Part shown: positions 54,381 through 63,488 of the stretch, in pieces
How positions within the stretch are numbered: position 1 is the first letter of the stretch
How the letters are laid out: each line of letters begins with the position of its first letter
Source of the DNA: Pseudomonas sp. MAG733B
GTDB lineage: Bacteria; Pseudomonadota; Gammaproteobacteria; Pseudomonadales; Pseudomonadaceae
Assembly (NCBI RefSeq): GCF_036884845.1
Contig: NZ_CP145732.1
Location: 1,860,001 to 1,924,000 of the forward strand
Length of the DNA: 64,000 nt
Reading direction: 5' to 3'
The notes under the pieces: generated by a model
What the model saw: the letters and a program-made list of their open reading frames with translations, nothing else
Database searches by the model: none
What the model was told of the DNA's origin: nothing
Program-made: the position numbers and the translations under genes

Positions 54381-55499
54381 TCAAGGCGAAAGTAGGTAGC
54401 CGCTGCGATAGGCTTCGGCGCCCGCGACGTGGGCGATCACCATGCCGGCGGTGGCCATGCGGCGCAGCGAGCGGGCGTACATCAACCCGGCGGCGGTGCA
54501 ATGGACAGGCGTGACACGGTCAAGGATCGGGTCGATGATTTCGGCGATCAGTTGCCCGGCTTCCAGGTATTCCCCTGGCAGCGCGGTGAACACCAGCAGC
54601 CCGCCGACCGGCGTTGCGACGGGTTCAACACCGGCCAGCGGTGTGGCCGGGTAGGGCAGGTCGGGCAGTGGCGCCGGTTCGCCGGCAATCGCACCGAAGT
54701 GAATCAGGTAGTCGATCAGCGCCTGGCTGTCGAGACTGGCCAGCGGGTGATTGACGTCGCCTTGGCCGCGCAGTTCGACCGTCACCGAAAAACTCCCCGG
54801 TGGAATGTCGAAGTGTTCACCGAAGCGCTCCTTCAGTTGCCACCAGAGCAAGGTGAAGCATTCATCGAACGACTGACCGCCGGAATCCGTAGCCAGCAGA
54901 CTGGCCTCTGCGCCGATGTAGCGCGCCAGCGGCTCGACCTGTGGCCAGGCCTCGGGCGTGGTGTACAGGTGCGCGACGGCTTCAAAATCACAATGCAGGT
55001 CCAGCACCATGTCGGCATCGCAGGCCAGCCGCTGCAGGGTCAGGCGTTGGGATTGCAACTGAGTACTGGCAGTCTGGCGGGCCAGTGCATTACGAAGGCT
55101 GCTGCGGATGAGTTCGAGGTTGCGTTGCGAGTCGTCGCCGAGTTGGCCTTCGATCTCGTTGCCGACCTCTTCGCTCAAATCGACGAACCAGCGGTTGAAG
55201 TTCTGTCCGCTTTCCAGCTCATAGCGGCCCAGCGGCACATCCATCAGCACTTGTTCGAGGCCGACAGGGTTGGCCACCGGCACCAGGACAATTTCGCTGC
55301 GCAGGCGGCCGGCGGCTTCAAGCTCCGCCAGGCGCTGCTTGAGGTGCCAGGCCACCAGCATGCCGGGCATTTCATCGGCGTGCAGGGAGGCCTGGATGTA
55401 GATCTTGCCTTGGGCCGATGCAGGCCCGAAGTGGAAGCTGTGGATCTGTCGTGCTGTCCCCGGCAGCGGGGCCAGCAGGTCATGAATCTGGTGGCGCAT
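54381..55499 (-). CDS. aotO: AotO, succinylglutamate desuccinylase/aspartoacylase-like
   Basis: 372 residues, AstE/AspA zinc carboxypeptidase-like family. Putative zinc ligands are in [15 protein letters not shown] (H-x-x-E, about 32-46) and [15 protein letters not shown] (His, about 165). The [10 protein letters not shown] stretch holds Asn-Arg substrate residues. It lies between permease and ATPase genes, exactly as aotO in the P. aeruginosa aotJQMOP operon. Its biochemical role in transport is not established; it may act on arginine-derived acylated amino acids. Confidence 0.85.
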   Translation of the reverse strand: MRHQIHDLLAPLPGTARQIHSFHFGPASAQGKIYIQASLHADEMPGMLVAWHLKQRLAELEAAGRLRSEIVLVPVANPVGLEQVLMDVPLGRYELESGQNFNRWFVDLSEEVGNEIEGQLGDDSQRNLELIRSSLRNALARQTASTQLQSQRLTLQRLACDADMVLDLHCDFEAVAHLYTTPEAWPQVEPLARYIGAEASLLATDSGGQSFDECFTLLWWQLKERFGEHFDIPPGSFSVTVELRGQGDVNHPLASLDSQALIDYLIHFGAIAGEPAPLPDLPYPATPLAGVEPVATPVGGLLVFTALPGEYLEAGQLIAEIIDPILDRVTPVHCTAAGLMYARSLRRMATAGMVIAHVAGAEAYRSGYLLSP

Positions 55500-55510
55500 T
55501 GCGAAAAATC

Positions 55511-56221
55511 CTAGTGGGTCGGCCCAAGGAAGGCTAGCCAGCGACGTTCGGCGAGACGGAACAGGCCGACCAGCGCAAAGGTGACGGTCAGGTAGATCAG
55601 CGCGGCGATGCCGAACGACTGAAAGGTCAGGAAGGTCGCCGAGTTGGCGTCCCGAGCGACTTTCAGGATGTCCGGGATGGTTGCGGTGAACGCCACGGTG
55701 GTCGAGTGCAGCATCAGGATCACTTCGTTGCTGTAGTACGGCAACGAGCGACGCAGTGCCGAAGGCATGATCACGTAGGCATACAACTTCCAGCCAGTCA
55801 GGCCGTAGGCCTTGGCCGCCTCGACTTCACCATGGGCCATGCTGCGGATCGCCCCGGCGAAAATCTCCGTGGTGTAGGCGCAGGTGTTCAGGGCGAATGC
55901 GAGGATGGTGCAGTTCATCGCATCGCGGAAGAAGCTGTCGAGCACCGGTTGCGCGCGCACGGCGGCCAGACTGTAGATCCCGGTGTAGCAGATCAGCAAC
56001 TGGATGTAGAGCGGCGTACCACGGAACAGGTAGGTGTAGAACTGCACCGGCCAGCGAATGTAGAAGTGCGGCGAAACTCGGGCGATGGACAGCGGAATCG
56101 AGACGATGAAACCGATGAAGATCGACGCGCTGAGCAGCCACATGGTCATGGCCAGACCGGTGATGTTCTGGCCGTCGGTGTAAAGGAAGGCTTTCCAGTA
56201 TTCCTGCAGAAGTTCGATCAT
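55511..56221 (-). CDS. aotM: Arginine/ornithine ABC permease AotM
   Basis: 236 residues, HisM-type permease with about five membrane helices. The EAA loop is EVEAAKAYGLTGWKLYAYVIMPSALRRSLP (about 138-167), the contact for the ATPase. The start overlaps aotQ by 4 bases, so the two permease subunits are coupled. It forms a heterodimer with AotQ in the inner membrane. Confidence 0.92.
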   Translation of the reverse strand: MIELLQEYWKAFLYTDGQNITGLAMTMWLLSASIFIGFIVSIPLSIARVSPHFYIRWPVQFYTYLFRGTPLYIQLLICYTGIYSLAAVRAQPVLDSFFRDAMNCTILAFALNTCAYTTEIFAGAIRSMAHGEVEAAKAYGLTGWKLYAYVIMPSALRRSLPYYSNEVILMLHSTTVAFTATIPDILKVARDANSATFLTFQSFGIAALIYLTVTFALVGLFRLAERRWLAFLGPTH

Positions 56222-56946
56222 CGTACGGCCTCCCGGGTCCCGGCGGCGTAGCGGCGTTCGAGCCAGCGCAGAATAAAATTGGAAGCACTGGTGATCAGCA
56301 GGTAGATCAGCGCGGCGAGCACCAGGAAGTAGAACAGCTGATAGCTGCTTTTACCGGCGTCCTGGGCAGCCTTGACCAGATCGGCGAGGCCGATGATCGA
56401 CACCAGCGCAGTGGCCTTGAGCATCACCATCCAGTTGTTGCCGATACCCGGCAGGGCAAAGCGCATCATCTGCGGGAACACCACGATGCGGAACCGCTGA
56501 CCGCGCTTGAGACCGTAAGCGGTGGCCGCTTCGACCTGGCCGCGAGGCACGGCGAGGATCGCGCCGCGGAAGGTTTCGGTGAAGTACGCGCCGTAAATGA
56601 AGCCCAGGGTCAGGACCCCGGCGCTGAACGGGTTGATCTCGATGTATTCCCATTCCATGTAGTCGGTGAGCGACGTCAGCCAGGTTTGCAGGCTGTAGAA
56701 GATCAGCAGCATCAGCACCAGGTCCGGCACCCCGCGAATCAGCGTGGTGTAGCACTGGGCAACCAGGCGCAGCAGTTTGACTTTTGACAGTTTGGCACTG
56801 GCGCCGAGCAGGCCGAGCAACACGGCCACCAGCAGCGACATCGCCGATAATTTGATGGTCATCCAGGTGCCTTCCATCAGCAAAGGACCGAAGCCCTTGA
56901 GGCTGAAGGCTGAGAGCCCCAGATTTTGTAGGAGGTTTTCGAACAT
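56218..56946 (-). CDS. aotQ: Arginine/ornithine ABC permease AotQ
   Basis: 242 residues, HisQ-type permease. The EAA loop is QVEAATAYGLKRGQRFRIVVFPQMMRFALPGIGNNW (about 136-171). The N-terminal segment FGPLLMEGTWMTIKLSAMSLLVAVLLGLLGA is the typical first helix of the HisQM family. It is separated from aotJ by 56 bases that contain a terminator-like hairpin, which would lower permease relative to binding-protein expression. Confidence 0.92.
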   Translation of the reverse strand: MFENLLQNLGLSAFSLKGFGPLLMEGTWMTIKLSAMSLLVAVLLGLLGASAKLSKVKLLRLVAQCYTTLIRGVPDLVLMLLIFYSLQTWLTSLTDYMEWEYIEINPFSAGVLTLGFIYGAYFTETFRGAILAVPRGQVEAATAYGLKRGQRFRIVVFPQMMRFALPGIGNNWMVMLKATALVSIIGLADLVKAAQDAGKSSYQLFYFLVLAALIYLLITSASNFILRWLERRYAAGTREAVR

Positions 56947-56968
56947 AAATCAGCAACCTGATCGAATG

Positions 56969-56996
56969 AAAAAAGCGCCCATCTCGCGATGGGCGC
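56969..56996 (-). terminator. Partial terminator between aotJ and aotQ
   Basis: Minus strand: GCGCCCAT, CGCGAG loop, ATGGGCGC then TTTTTT, 7 bases after the aotJ stop. It lies inside the operon. Confidence 0.75.
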
Positions 56997-57002
56997 CGGG
57001 CA

Positions 57003-57785
57003 TTATTTGCCGCTGTACAGATTCAGATCGCCAAAGTGTTTCTTCTGAATGGTGGCGTAGGTGCCATCATCGTGTAACGCTTTGATACCTTTATCCAAAA
57101 GTGCTTTCAGCTCGGTGTTACCTTTCTTAATACCGACTGCTGTTTTGGCTGGCAGCAGTTCGCTGTCGACCGGCTTGCTGATTTCGTAATCAGCGCCGTT
57201 TGGTGACTTCAGGAAGCCCAGTTCAGCTTGCAGCATGTCCTGGATGCCAGCGTCGAGACGGCCGGAAGTCAGGTCGGAATACACCTGGTCCTGGTTCTGA
57301 TAGGCCTGGGTTTTCACGCCAGCCTTGTCCAGAACGGCTTTGGCATAGGCTTCCTGGATGGTGCCTTGCTCGTAGCCAACGGTTTTGCCTTTCAGCGAAG
57401 CGACGTCGGCGGTGATGCCGGAGCCTTTCTTGGACACGTAAGCGGTTGGGCCGGAGAACAGCTCGCCGGAGAAGTCGATGACTTTTTCGCGGGCCGGGGT
57501 GACGGTCATCGAAGAGATCACGCCGTCGAATTTATTGGCCTTGAGGCCAGGAATCATCCCGTCGAAATCGCTTTCGACCCATTTGCACTTGACCTTCAGC
57601 TCGGCACAGATTGCGTTACCCAGATCGATGTCGAAGCCCACCAGGCTGCCGTCGGCCGCTTTCGACTCGAACGGTGCGTAGGAAGGGTCAACGCCAAAAC
57701 GCAATTCTTTGTATTCCTTTGCCATGGCGGAGCCAGCGGCCATGCACAACGCCAGTGCAGAAAGGGTCAGCAATGCTTTTTTCAT
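57003..57785 (-). CDS. aotJ: Arginine/ornithine-binding periplasmic protein AotJ
   Basis: 260 residues with a Sec signal (MKKALLTLSALALCMAAGSAMA). Type II periplasmic binding protein of the HisJ/ArgT group: YKELRFGVDPSYAPFESKAADGSLVGFDIDLGNAICAEL near the N-terminus is the family pattern (about 24-62), with GFDIDLGNAICAELK as signature. It delivers arginine/ornithine to AotQM-P. First gene of the operon. The 205-base upstream region is AT-rich and should contain the promoter; I could not assign an ArgR site with confidence. Confidence 0.92.
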   Translation of the reverse strand: MKKALLTLSALALCMAAGSAMAKEYKELRFGVDPSYAPFESKAADGSLVGFDIDLGNAICAELKVKCKWVESDFDGMIPGLKANKFDGVISSMTVTPAREKVIDFSGELFSGPTAYVSKKGSGITADVASLKGKTVGYEQGTIQEAYAKAVLDKAGVKTQAYQNQDQVYSDLTSGRLDAGIQDMLQAELGFLKSPNGADYEISKPVDSELLPAKTAVGIKKGNTELKALLDKGIKALHDDGTYATIQKKHFGDLNLYSGK

Positions 57786-57990
57786 TATTTATTCCCTAAA
57801 ACCAATATGAGCGCTTGTGGCGCAGAATTATTGTTACTGGTAAGCGTAAGACCTAATGAAAGTAGCAATTTCCGAACCAGAGTGCCGAACAAGCGTTTAA
57901 CAGGCATTCAGGAAATCGCCGGGATGGGATTAGTGCACGAAAACGGGCGCCGTGGAAGACCCGCACTCTTTTGGTTCTTCGGGAAGCCGA

Positions 57991-59679
57991 TTACCCGAGC
58001 AGGTCCTGCAGTGTTCCCAGATGGTCAGCCTCTTCGACCGGCTTGTCCTGGCGCCAACGCAGCATTCGCGGAAACCGCACCGCAATCCCGCTTTTATGCC
58101 GCTTGGACAGGGCAATGCCCTCGAAACCCAGTTCAAACACCAGGCTCGGTTTGACGCTGATCACCGGACCGAATTTTTCGACGGTGGTTTTACGCACGAT
58201 GCTGTCGACCTGACGCATTTCTTCATCGGTCAGTCCGGAATAGGCTTTGGCAAAAGGCACCAGTGTGCGTTCGCTGGCGTCGGGCGGGCCGTCCCAGACC
58301 GCGAAGGTGTAATCGCTGAAAAGACTGGCCCGGCGCCCATGACCGCGCTGTGCATAGATCAGCACGGCGTCGACGCTGAACGGGTCGACTTTCCATTTCC
58401 ACCAGACGCCCACATCCTTGGTTCGACCCACGCCGTAGAGTGCGTCGCGAGCCTTGAGCATCATGCCTTCTACGCCGAGCCGACGAGACGCTTCGCGCTG
58501 CCGGGCGAGATCGAACCAGTCCTCGCCGGTCAACAGGGGCGAAACCAGCAACGCCGGGTGATTGCAGTGGGCAATGACCTGCTCCAGTTGCGCCCGCCGC
58601 TGCACTTGTGGCTGATTGCGCCAGTCCTCGCCCGCCCATTCCAGCAAGTCGTACGCGAGGATGACCACGGGTACGTCACTGAGAATTTTCTTGCTGAGGG
58701 TTTTACGGCCGATCCGCTGCTGCAAGAGAGCGAAGGGTTGCACGGCGGGCGAGGTCGGCATTTGTGGATCGAAGGCGTCTTCGGTTTCCGCTGGAGCGCT
58801 TTTCCAGGCAACGATTTCGCCATCGATCACCGTGCCATCGGGCAGGCAGTGGATCAGGTTCTGCAGTTCGGGAAAGCGCTCGGTCACCAATTCTTCACCC
58901 CGTGACCAGACCCACAGTTGTCCGCCGCGCTTGACCACTTGGGCGCGGATGCCATCCCACTTCCATTCAACCTGCCAATGGCTGGCGGGGCCGAGCACCG
59001 CCTCGAATTGTTCGACTGGTTGCGACAGGGCATGGGCGAGAAAAAACGGATACGGCTGACCGCCACGCTGGGCATGTTCGTCGTCCGACTCGGCGGCGAT
59101 CAACTTCAAGTAGCTGGCGGCGCTCGGGCGGTTGGACAGATCGGTGTAGCCCACCAGGCGCTGCGCCACACGTTTGCTGTCCAGATGAGCCATCGATGCG
59201 AGCGCGCGGGTCACCAGCAGTTTGGAGACACCGACGCGAAAACTGCCGGTGATCAATTTGATGCAGAGCATCAGGCTGGTGCGGTCCAGTTGCGACCAGA
59301 GCCGGGGAAGTTGTTCGGCGAGTACCTCAGGAGATTCGCCGCGCAACGGCAGCAACTTGTCTTCGATCCACATCGCCAGACCGTCAGTGGACGCGTGGGG
59401 CGCATCGGGCAGTATCAGCGAAATGGTTTCGGCCAGATCGCCGACGGCTTGATAACTCTCTTCGAACAGCCACGACGATAGCCCGGAATAGGTCACCGCC
59501 AAATCTTGCAGAACGCGCACGGGTACCAATTGCCGTGGCCGCCCCCCGGACAGGAAATACACCGCCCACGCGGCATCTTGCGGTGCGGCGTGCGCGAAGT
59601 AGCGTTGCATCGCCGCCAGTTTGGCATTGCTTGAAGTCGTGGCATCGAGCTCGGCATACAACTCGGCAAATGCCTTCAT
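57991..59679 (-). CDS. ATP-dependent DNA ligase (exonuclease-associated)
   Basis: 562 residues. An N-terminal helical DNA-binding domain (about 1-200) precedes the nucleotidyltransferase core. Motif I is EWKWDGIRAQ (catalytic Lys about 238), with RGEELVTERFPE (III region), DGEIVAW (about 286-292), EGMMLKARDALYG (motif IV) and KWKVDP (motif V). The C-terminal OB-fold ends in FPRMLRWRQDKP. It belongs to the bacterial ligase group found with an MBL-fold exonuclease, a Lhr-like helicase and a metallophosphoesterase. Here only the exonuclease is adjacent (4-base overlap). Confidence 0.9.
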   Translation of the reverse strand: MKAFAELYAELDATTSSNAKLAAMQRYFAHAAPQDAAWAVYFLSGGRPRQLVPVRVLQDLAVTYSGLSSWLFEESYQAVGDLAETISLILPDAPHASTDGLAMWIEDKLLPLRGESPEVLAEQLPRLWSQLDRTSLMLCIKLITGSFRVGVSKLLVTRALASMAHLDSKRVAQRLVGYTDLSNRPSAASYLKLIAAESDDEHAQRGGQPYPFFLAHALSQPVEQFEAVLGPASHWQVEWKWDGIRAQVVKRGGQLWVWSRGEELVTERFPELQNLIHCLPDGTVIDGEIVAWKSAPAETEDAFDPQMPTSPAVQPFALLQQRIGRKTLSKKILSDVPVVILAYDLLEWAGEDWRNQPQVQRRAQLEQVIAHCNHPALLVSPLLTGEDWFDLARQREASRRLGVEGMMLKARDALYGVGRTKDVGVWWKWKVDPFSVDAVLIYAQRGHGRRASLFSDYTFAVWDGPPDASERTLVPFAKAYSGLTDEEMRQVDSIVRKTTVEKFGPVISVKPSLVFELGFEGIALSKRHKSGIAVRFPRMLRWRQDKPVEEADHLGTLQDLLG

Positions 59680-60710
59680 GGCAGCGTCTCGACCGGCGCG
59701 GGTTCGGGGGTCGCCGGTTCTTCTTCATCGTCGCCGTATTCGGTGTCGAAGGCCTGGGCGTCGAGACCTTGCTCGCGCAGGTGCCGTACCAGCACGGCGA
59801 CAGAACCGTGGGTGACCATCACTCGTTCGGCTCCACTCTGTTCGATGGCCCACAGCAATCCAGGCCAGTCAACGTGATCGGAGAGTACGAAGCCGCGATC
59901 CACACCGCGTCGCCGACGCGTGCCGCGCAGGCGCATCCAGCCGCTGGCAAAGCCGTCACTGTAATCGCCGAAGCGACGCATCCAGGTGCTGCCACCGGCG
60001 GACGGCGGGGCGATGACCAGCGCTTTGCGCATTATCGGGTCGCTCTTTTTGACCTCGCCGGCGTAGATCGTGGGTGGCAGGTGAATACCCGCTTCGCGGT
60101 AAACCCGGTTCAACGGCTCAACCGCGCCATGAGTGAGGATCGGGCCGAGGCTGGCGTCGATACCGTGGAGAATGCGCTGGGCTTTGCCGAAGGCGTAGCA
60201 CAACAGAACGCTGGTTTTATCTTCGGCCGCGTTGGCTTGCCACCACTGATTGATCTCGGCGAAGACCTGCGCCTGGGTCGGCCAGCGATAAATAGGCAGG
60301 CCGAAGGTCGACTCGGTGATGAAGGTATCGCAACGCACCGGTTCAAACGGGGCGCAGGTGCCGTCAGCTTCGATTTTGTAATCGCCGGAAGCGACCCAGA
60401 CTTCGCCGCCATGTTCCAGTCGCACCTGGGCCGAGCCGAGGACGTGTCCGGCGGGATGAAAGCTCAGGGTGACGCCGTTGTGCAGCAACCGCTCGCCATA
60501 GGGCAGCGTTTGCAGGTTGATGTCTTGGCCCAATCGCGCGCGCAGCACCCCTTCACCGGGGGCCGCCGCCAGATAGTGGCGGTTGCCGATGCGCGCGTGG
60601 TCGCCATGAGCGTGGGTAATGACCGCCCGGTCGACCGGTCGCCACGGATCGATGTAGAAATCGCCGGCGGGACAGTACAAGCCTTCGGGACGCGCGATGA
60701 CAAGATCCAT
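59676..60710 (-). CDS. Ligase-associated DNA exonuclease (MBL fold)
   Basis: 344 residues, metallo-beta-lactamase/beta-CASP-like. The HxHxDH motif is VITHAHGDHARIG (about 32-44); further ligands are FHPAGHVLGSAQV (His about 85) and VASGDYK (Asp about 107). The family also contains mRNA 3'-end processing-factor-like proteins, a common misleading annotation. Its stop overlaps the ligase start (TGA/ATG), so the two are co-translated and presumably act in the same DNA end-processing repair step. Confidence 0.85.
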   Translation of the reverse strand: MDLVIARPEGLYCPAGDFYIDPWRPVDRAVITHAHGDHARIGNRHYLAAAPGEGVLRARLGQDINLQTLPYGERLLHNGVTLSFHPAGHVLGSAQVRLEHGGEVWVASGDYKIEADGTCAPFEPVRCDTFITESTFGLPIYRWPTQAQVFAEINQWWQANAAEDKTSVLLCYAFGKAQRILHGIDASLGPILTHGAVEPLNRVYREAGIHLPPTIYAGEVKKSDPIMRKALVIAPPSAGGSTWMRRFGDYSDGFASGWMRLRGTRRRRGVDRGFVLSDHVDWPGLLWAIEQSGAERVMVTHGSVAVLVRHLREQGLDAQAFDTEYGDDEEEPATPEPAPVETLP

Positions 60711-60798
60711 GGCATTGCCCAGTGGAGGGACTTGTTAGCTATGAGGTTGGCGCGGGGAGAGAAGTTCTATCGGGATGTAATGGGCAGCGCCAACCCAA

Positions 60799-60887
60799 TG
60801 TAGGAGTGAGCCTGCTCGCGATGAGGCCATGCCAGTCAGTGTTAAGGTGACTGATAGACCGCTATCGCGAGCAGGCTCGCTCCTACA
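60799..60887. repeat. REPIN
   Basis: TGTAGGAGTGAGCCTGCTCG and the inverted arm (60864-60887) are 24-base arms with one mismatch. They match the arm type seen inside the tailocin operon, between the exonuclease promoter and the acylase end. Confidence 0.9.
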
Positions 60888-60900
60888 GGTTGAATGCGTG

Positions 60901-63351
60901 TTACTTGCCCGGTGTCAGGGTCAAGCGCTTGGTTCCGTACACCTTGTCAAAGTTTTGCGGCTGCATTGGCAAGCTCTGGTATTGACCCTTGAGCCACGGA
61001 TCGATGCTGTTCAGGTAGTTCGGGCTGGCCGGGTTGCCGGACTGGCCGGTGGCGTTCTGGCCCATCAGCGGTTCGGGCTGGCCGAAGTCGACGATAAAGC
61101 GCATGGCCGGTGCCAGCGTCGTATTGAAGTCCTGACCCCAAGCGAACGCAGCGGTATTGAGCGTGGTGTGATCGCCGCCGGCCGGCAGCGGACCGCGTAC
61201 GGTCTGGCCATTGGCGTTCTTCCATTCATAGCGATGCAATTTGCCCCACTGCCAGGCTTTGTGATCGCCACCCAACTGGCTGTCGCCGGCGGTCATTGCC
61301 GCTGCGAGGCTGCGAGCGAGGATCGCCGGTTTGTCTTCTTTCTGAGCGGTGCGTGCATCGTCCCAGAACGGACTGTCTTCGCGGCCCAGCAAGTGGTCGG
61401 CCTGAGCGGCATAGGACAACTTGCCGTTGGCGACGAAGGCTTTCCAGGCCGGGCTGCTTTCCGGGCCCAGTTCATCGAGGAAAATCTGCTTCATGCTTTC
61501 TTGCAAGAACAGCTCGTAGATCGCCGCGTCGGTGGAGGTCGGCGCCAGTTTGCCGTCGAACGCCATCAAGCGTGTCAGCGCCTCGCGCGCCTTGCCACGA
61601 TCCGCCACCGGCAGGGCTTCGATCGCCTGTTTGAGCGGCTGGGCCATGCCCGGTGCTTCGAACATTTTCTTCAGCTTGGCGGCGAAGGTAGTGGTCTGGT
61701 CGTACTGCATGGCGATCAGGCTGCGGGTGTCGTGTTTGCCCACGCCGGCCAGTTCGGCCAAACGCTCGCCGCGCTCCGGGGCAGACCAGGAGTTGGACAG
61801 CTGCATGCCGTAGCCATGGGGAATGACCCGCTGGTTGGCGGTGCCGAGCCAGCCTTGCGCCGGGTCCTGATCGTAAGGGTGCAGCATCGGGTCGGCGTAA
61901 CCGTCCCAATCGTAGCGATCTTCCCAGCCCGGCGAGGGCAGCAGGCCTTCGCCTTCACGGCGGTTCGGGTAACGGCCGGTGACTTGCCAGCCGATGTTGC
62001 TGGCATCGGCAAACACCAGGTTCAAGGCAATGGCGCGGATCTCGCGGCTGGCGTCCGAGGCTTTCTCGACGCTCTGCGCACGGGACAGGTCGAAAAACGC
62101 ATCAAGAGATTTGTCGTCAGTGAAGTTCGGTGTCTGCAATGCCAAGCCGAAACCGCTGCCCTGTGCCAGGCCTTGGGCGCTGTTGAGGAGCGGACCATGG
62201 CGTGTTTCGTACACGACTTCGCGAATCGGCCGCTGGCCTTTGACGAAATAGGTTTCGTTGCGCACGATCGCCGGCTGCCATTTGCCGTTGGTTTCGTAGG
62301 CGAGACCGTTGCCCTGGCGGCGGATTTTTTCCAGGAACAAATCCTGGTTGTCGCCCATGACGCTGGTCGTGCTCCACGCCACTTTGCCGTTGAATCCGCC
62401 CAGCACCATTGGCAACCCGGCGATGGTTACGCCGGAAGCCTGATACTTCGGCGCGCGAATCTGCACATAGGTGAACAGCGACGGCACGCCCAGCGGGCCA
62501 TGGCTGTCGCTGGCCAGCAGGCTTTTACCGCTGCGGCTGCGTTGCGGGGCGATCGCCCAGTTGTTCGACGAAGTGGCGCCGAGCAGATTCAGGTCAGAGA
62601 GCTGGCCTGTGGCTTTGCTGATGTCAGCCAGCCCCGGAATTTGTCCATTGAGCTTGATGCCTTGCAGCTTTTCGCTTTCGGCCAATGGCAGTTTTTCGTC
62701 GGGAGCGGACGGCGTCAGCCACGGCAGTTTGTCGGTAGTGAGCGTTTGCGCGAGCACCAGCGCGGAAATTTCTTCTGGCAGGTTGGCGGACTGGCTGAAG
62801 TTCAGCAGGCAGAAAATCAGCGCCGAATCTTCCGGCTGCCAGTATTCAGGCTTGTAGCCGCTGGCGGCGAGGTCCGCCGGCAACTTGTCGCGGTAGCGGA
62901 ACAGGTAAGCGTTGACCCCGCGAGCATAGACTTCGAAGAAACGCTTGAGGCGCGGCGAAGACGCCTTGTACAGCTCACCGGCGCTTTTCTTCAGGTTGAC
63001 GGCGCGCATGTAGCGGTCAGCGTCCAGCAGGTCCGCACCGTGCATTTCGGCCAGACGACCCTGGGCGAGCAAGCGCAGGGTGACCATTTGCGTGATGCGG
63101 TCGCTGGCGTGCACATAACCGAGGCTGAACAGCGCGTCGTGGAACGTGCTGCTTTCGATCAACGGCATGCCCATGGCATTGCGGCGCACCGAAACATTCT
63201 GCGCCAGACCCTTCAGCGGCTGTACGCCGGAGGTCGGTGGAAGGGTGTCCTGGGCGTTGAAGCTCTGACAACCGGTCAGGCTCAAAACCCCCGCCACTGC
63301 TGCGGCAACGCCGAACCGGGGTAGAAAATGTGTAAGGGCTGGCGAGGCCAT
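60901..63351 (-). CDS. Penicillin-amidase-family acylase lipoprotein, QuiP-like
   Basis: 816 residues, Ntn-hydrolase precursor. The signal ends in a lipobox SLTGC (Cys about 28). An alpha chain (about 30-245) precedes the autocatalytic junction [17 protein letters not shown], whose Ser would become the N-terminal nucleophile of the beta chain. Conserved [35 protein letters not shown] (about 308-335) and the C-terminal FGQPEP/Y-W-P-like end fit. Length and pattern resemble P. aeruginosa QuiP, which cleaves long-chain acyl-homoserine lactones, but other family members take beta-lactams or peptides. Substrate is inferred. Confidence 0.8.
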   Translation of the reverse strand: MASPALTHFLPRFGVAAAVAGVLSLTGCQSFNAQDTLPPTSGVQPLKGLAQNVSVRRNAMGMPLIESSTFHDALFSLGYVHASDRITQMVTLRLLAQGRLAEMHGADLLDADRYMRAVNLKKSAGELYKASSPRLKRFFEVYARGVNAYLFRYRDKLPADLAASGYKPEYWQPEDSALIFCLLNFSQSANLPEEISALVLAQTLTTDKLPWLTPSAPDEKLPLAESEKLQGIKLNGQIPGLADISKATGQLSDLNLLGATSSNNWAIAPQRSRSGKSLLASDSHGPLGVPSLFTYVQIRAPKYQASGVTIAGLPMVLGGFNGKVAWSTTSVMGDNQDLFLEKIRRQGNGLAYETNGKWQPAIVRNETYFVKGQRPIREVVYETRHGPLLNSAQGLAQGSGFGLALQTPNFTDDKSLDAFFDLSRAQSVEKASDASREIRAIALNLVFADASNIGWQVTGRYPNRREGEGLLPSPGWEDRYDWDGYADPMLHPYDQDPAQGWLGTANQRVIPHGYGMQLSNSWSAPERGERLAELAGVGKHDTRSLIAMQYDQTTTFAAKLKKMFEAPGMAQPLKQAIEALPVADRGKAREALTRLMAFDGKLAPTSTDAAIYELFLQESMKQIFLDELGPESSPAWKAFVANGKLSYAAQADHLLGREDSPFWDDARTAQKEDKPAILARSLAAAMTAGDSQLGGDHKAWQWGKLHRYEWKNANGQTVRGPLPAGGDHTTLNTAAFAWGQDFNTTLAPAMRFIVDFGQPEPLMGQNATGQSGNPASPNYLNSIDPWLKGQYQSLPMQPQNFDKVYGTKRLTLTPGK

Positions 63352-63488
63352 GGCAAAGCTCCTGCGGGGGTAGCGTCAGTAAAGGCGCTACGTTAGTGAG
63401 CGGGAGGTGGGCGCGCAAGCGGGGTAATGGGTTATTTCAGGATTTGTCTGATAAGTTCAGCGACCAGTGGTCAGGGAGATTCGTCGGT

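Noticed and set aside
60829..63324. 831-codon plus-strand ORF opposite the acylase
   Set aside because: Antisense shadow caused by codon bias; the minus-strand product has complete Ntn-hydrolase motifs and a signal peptide.
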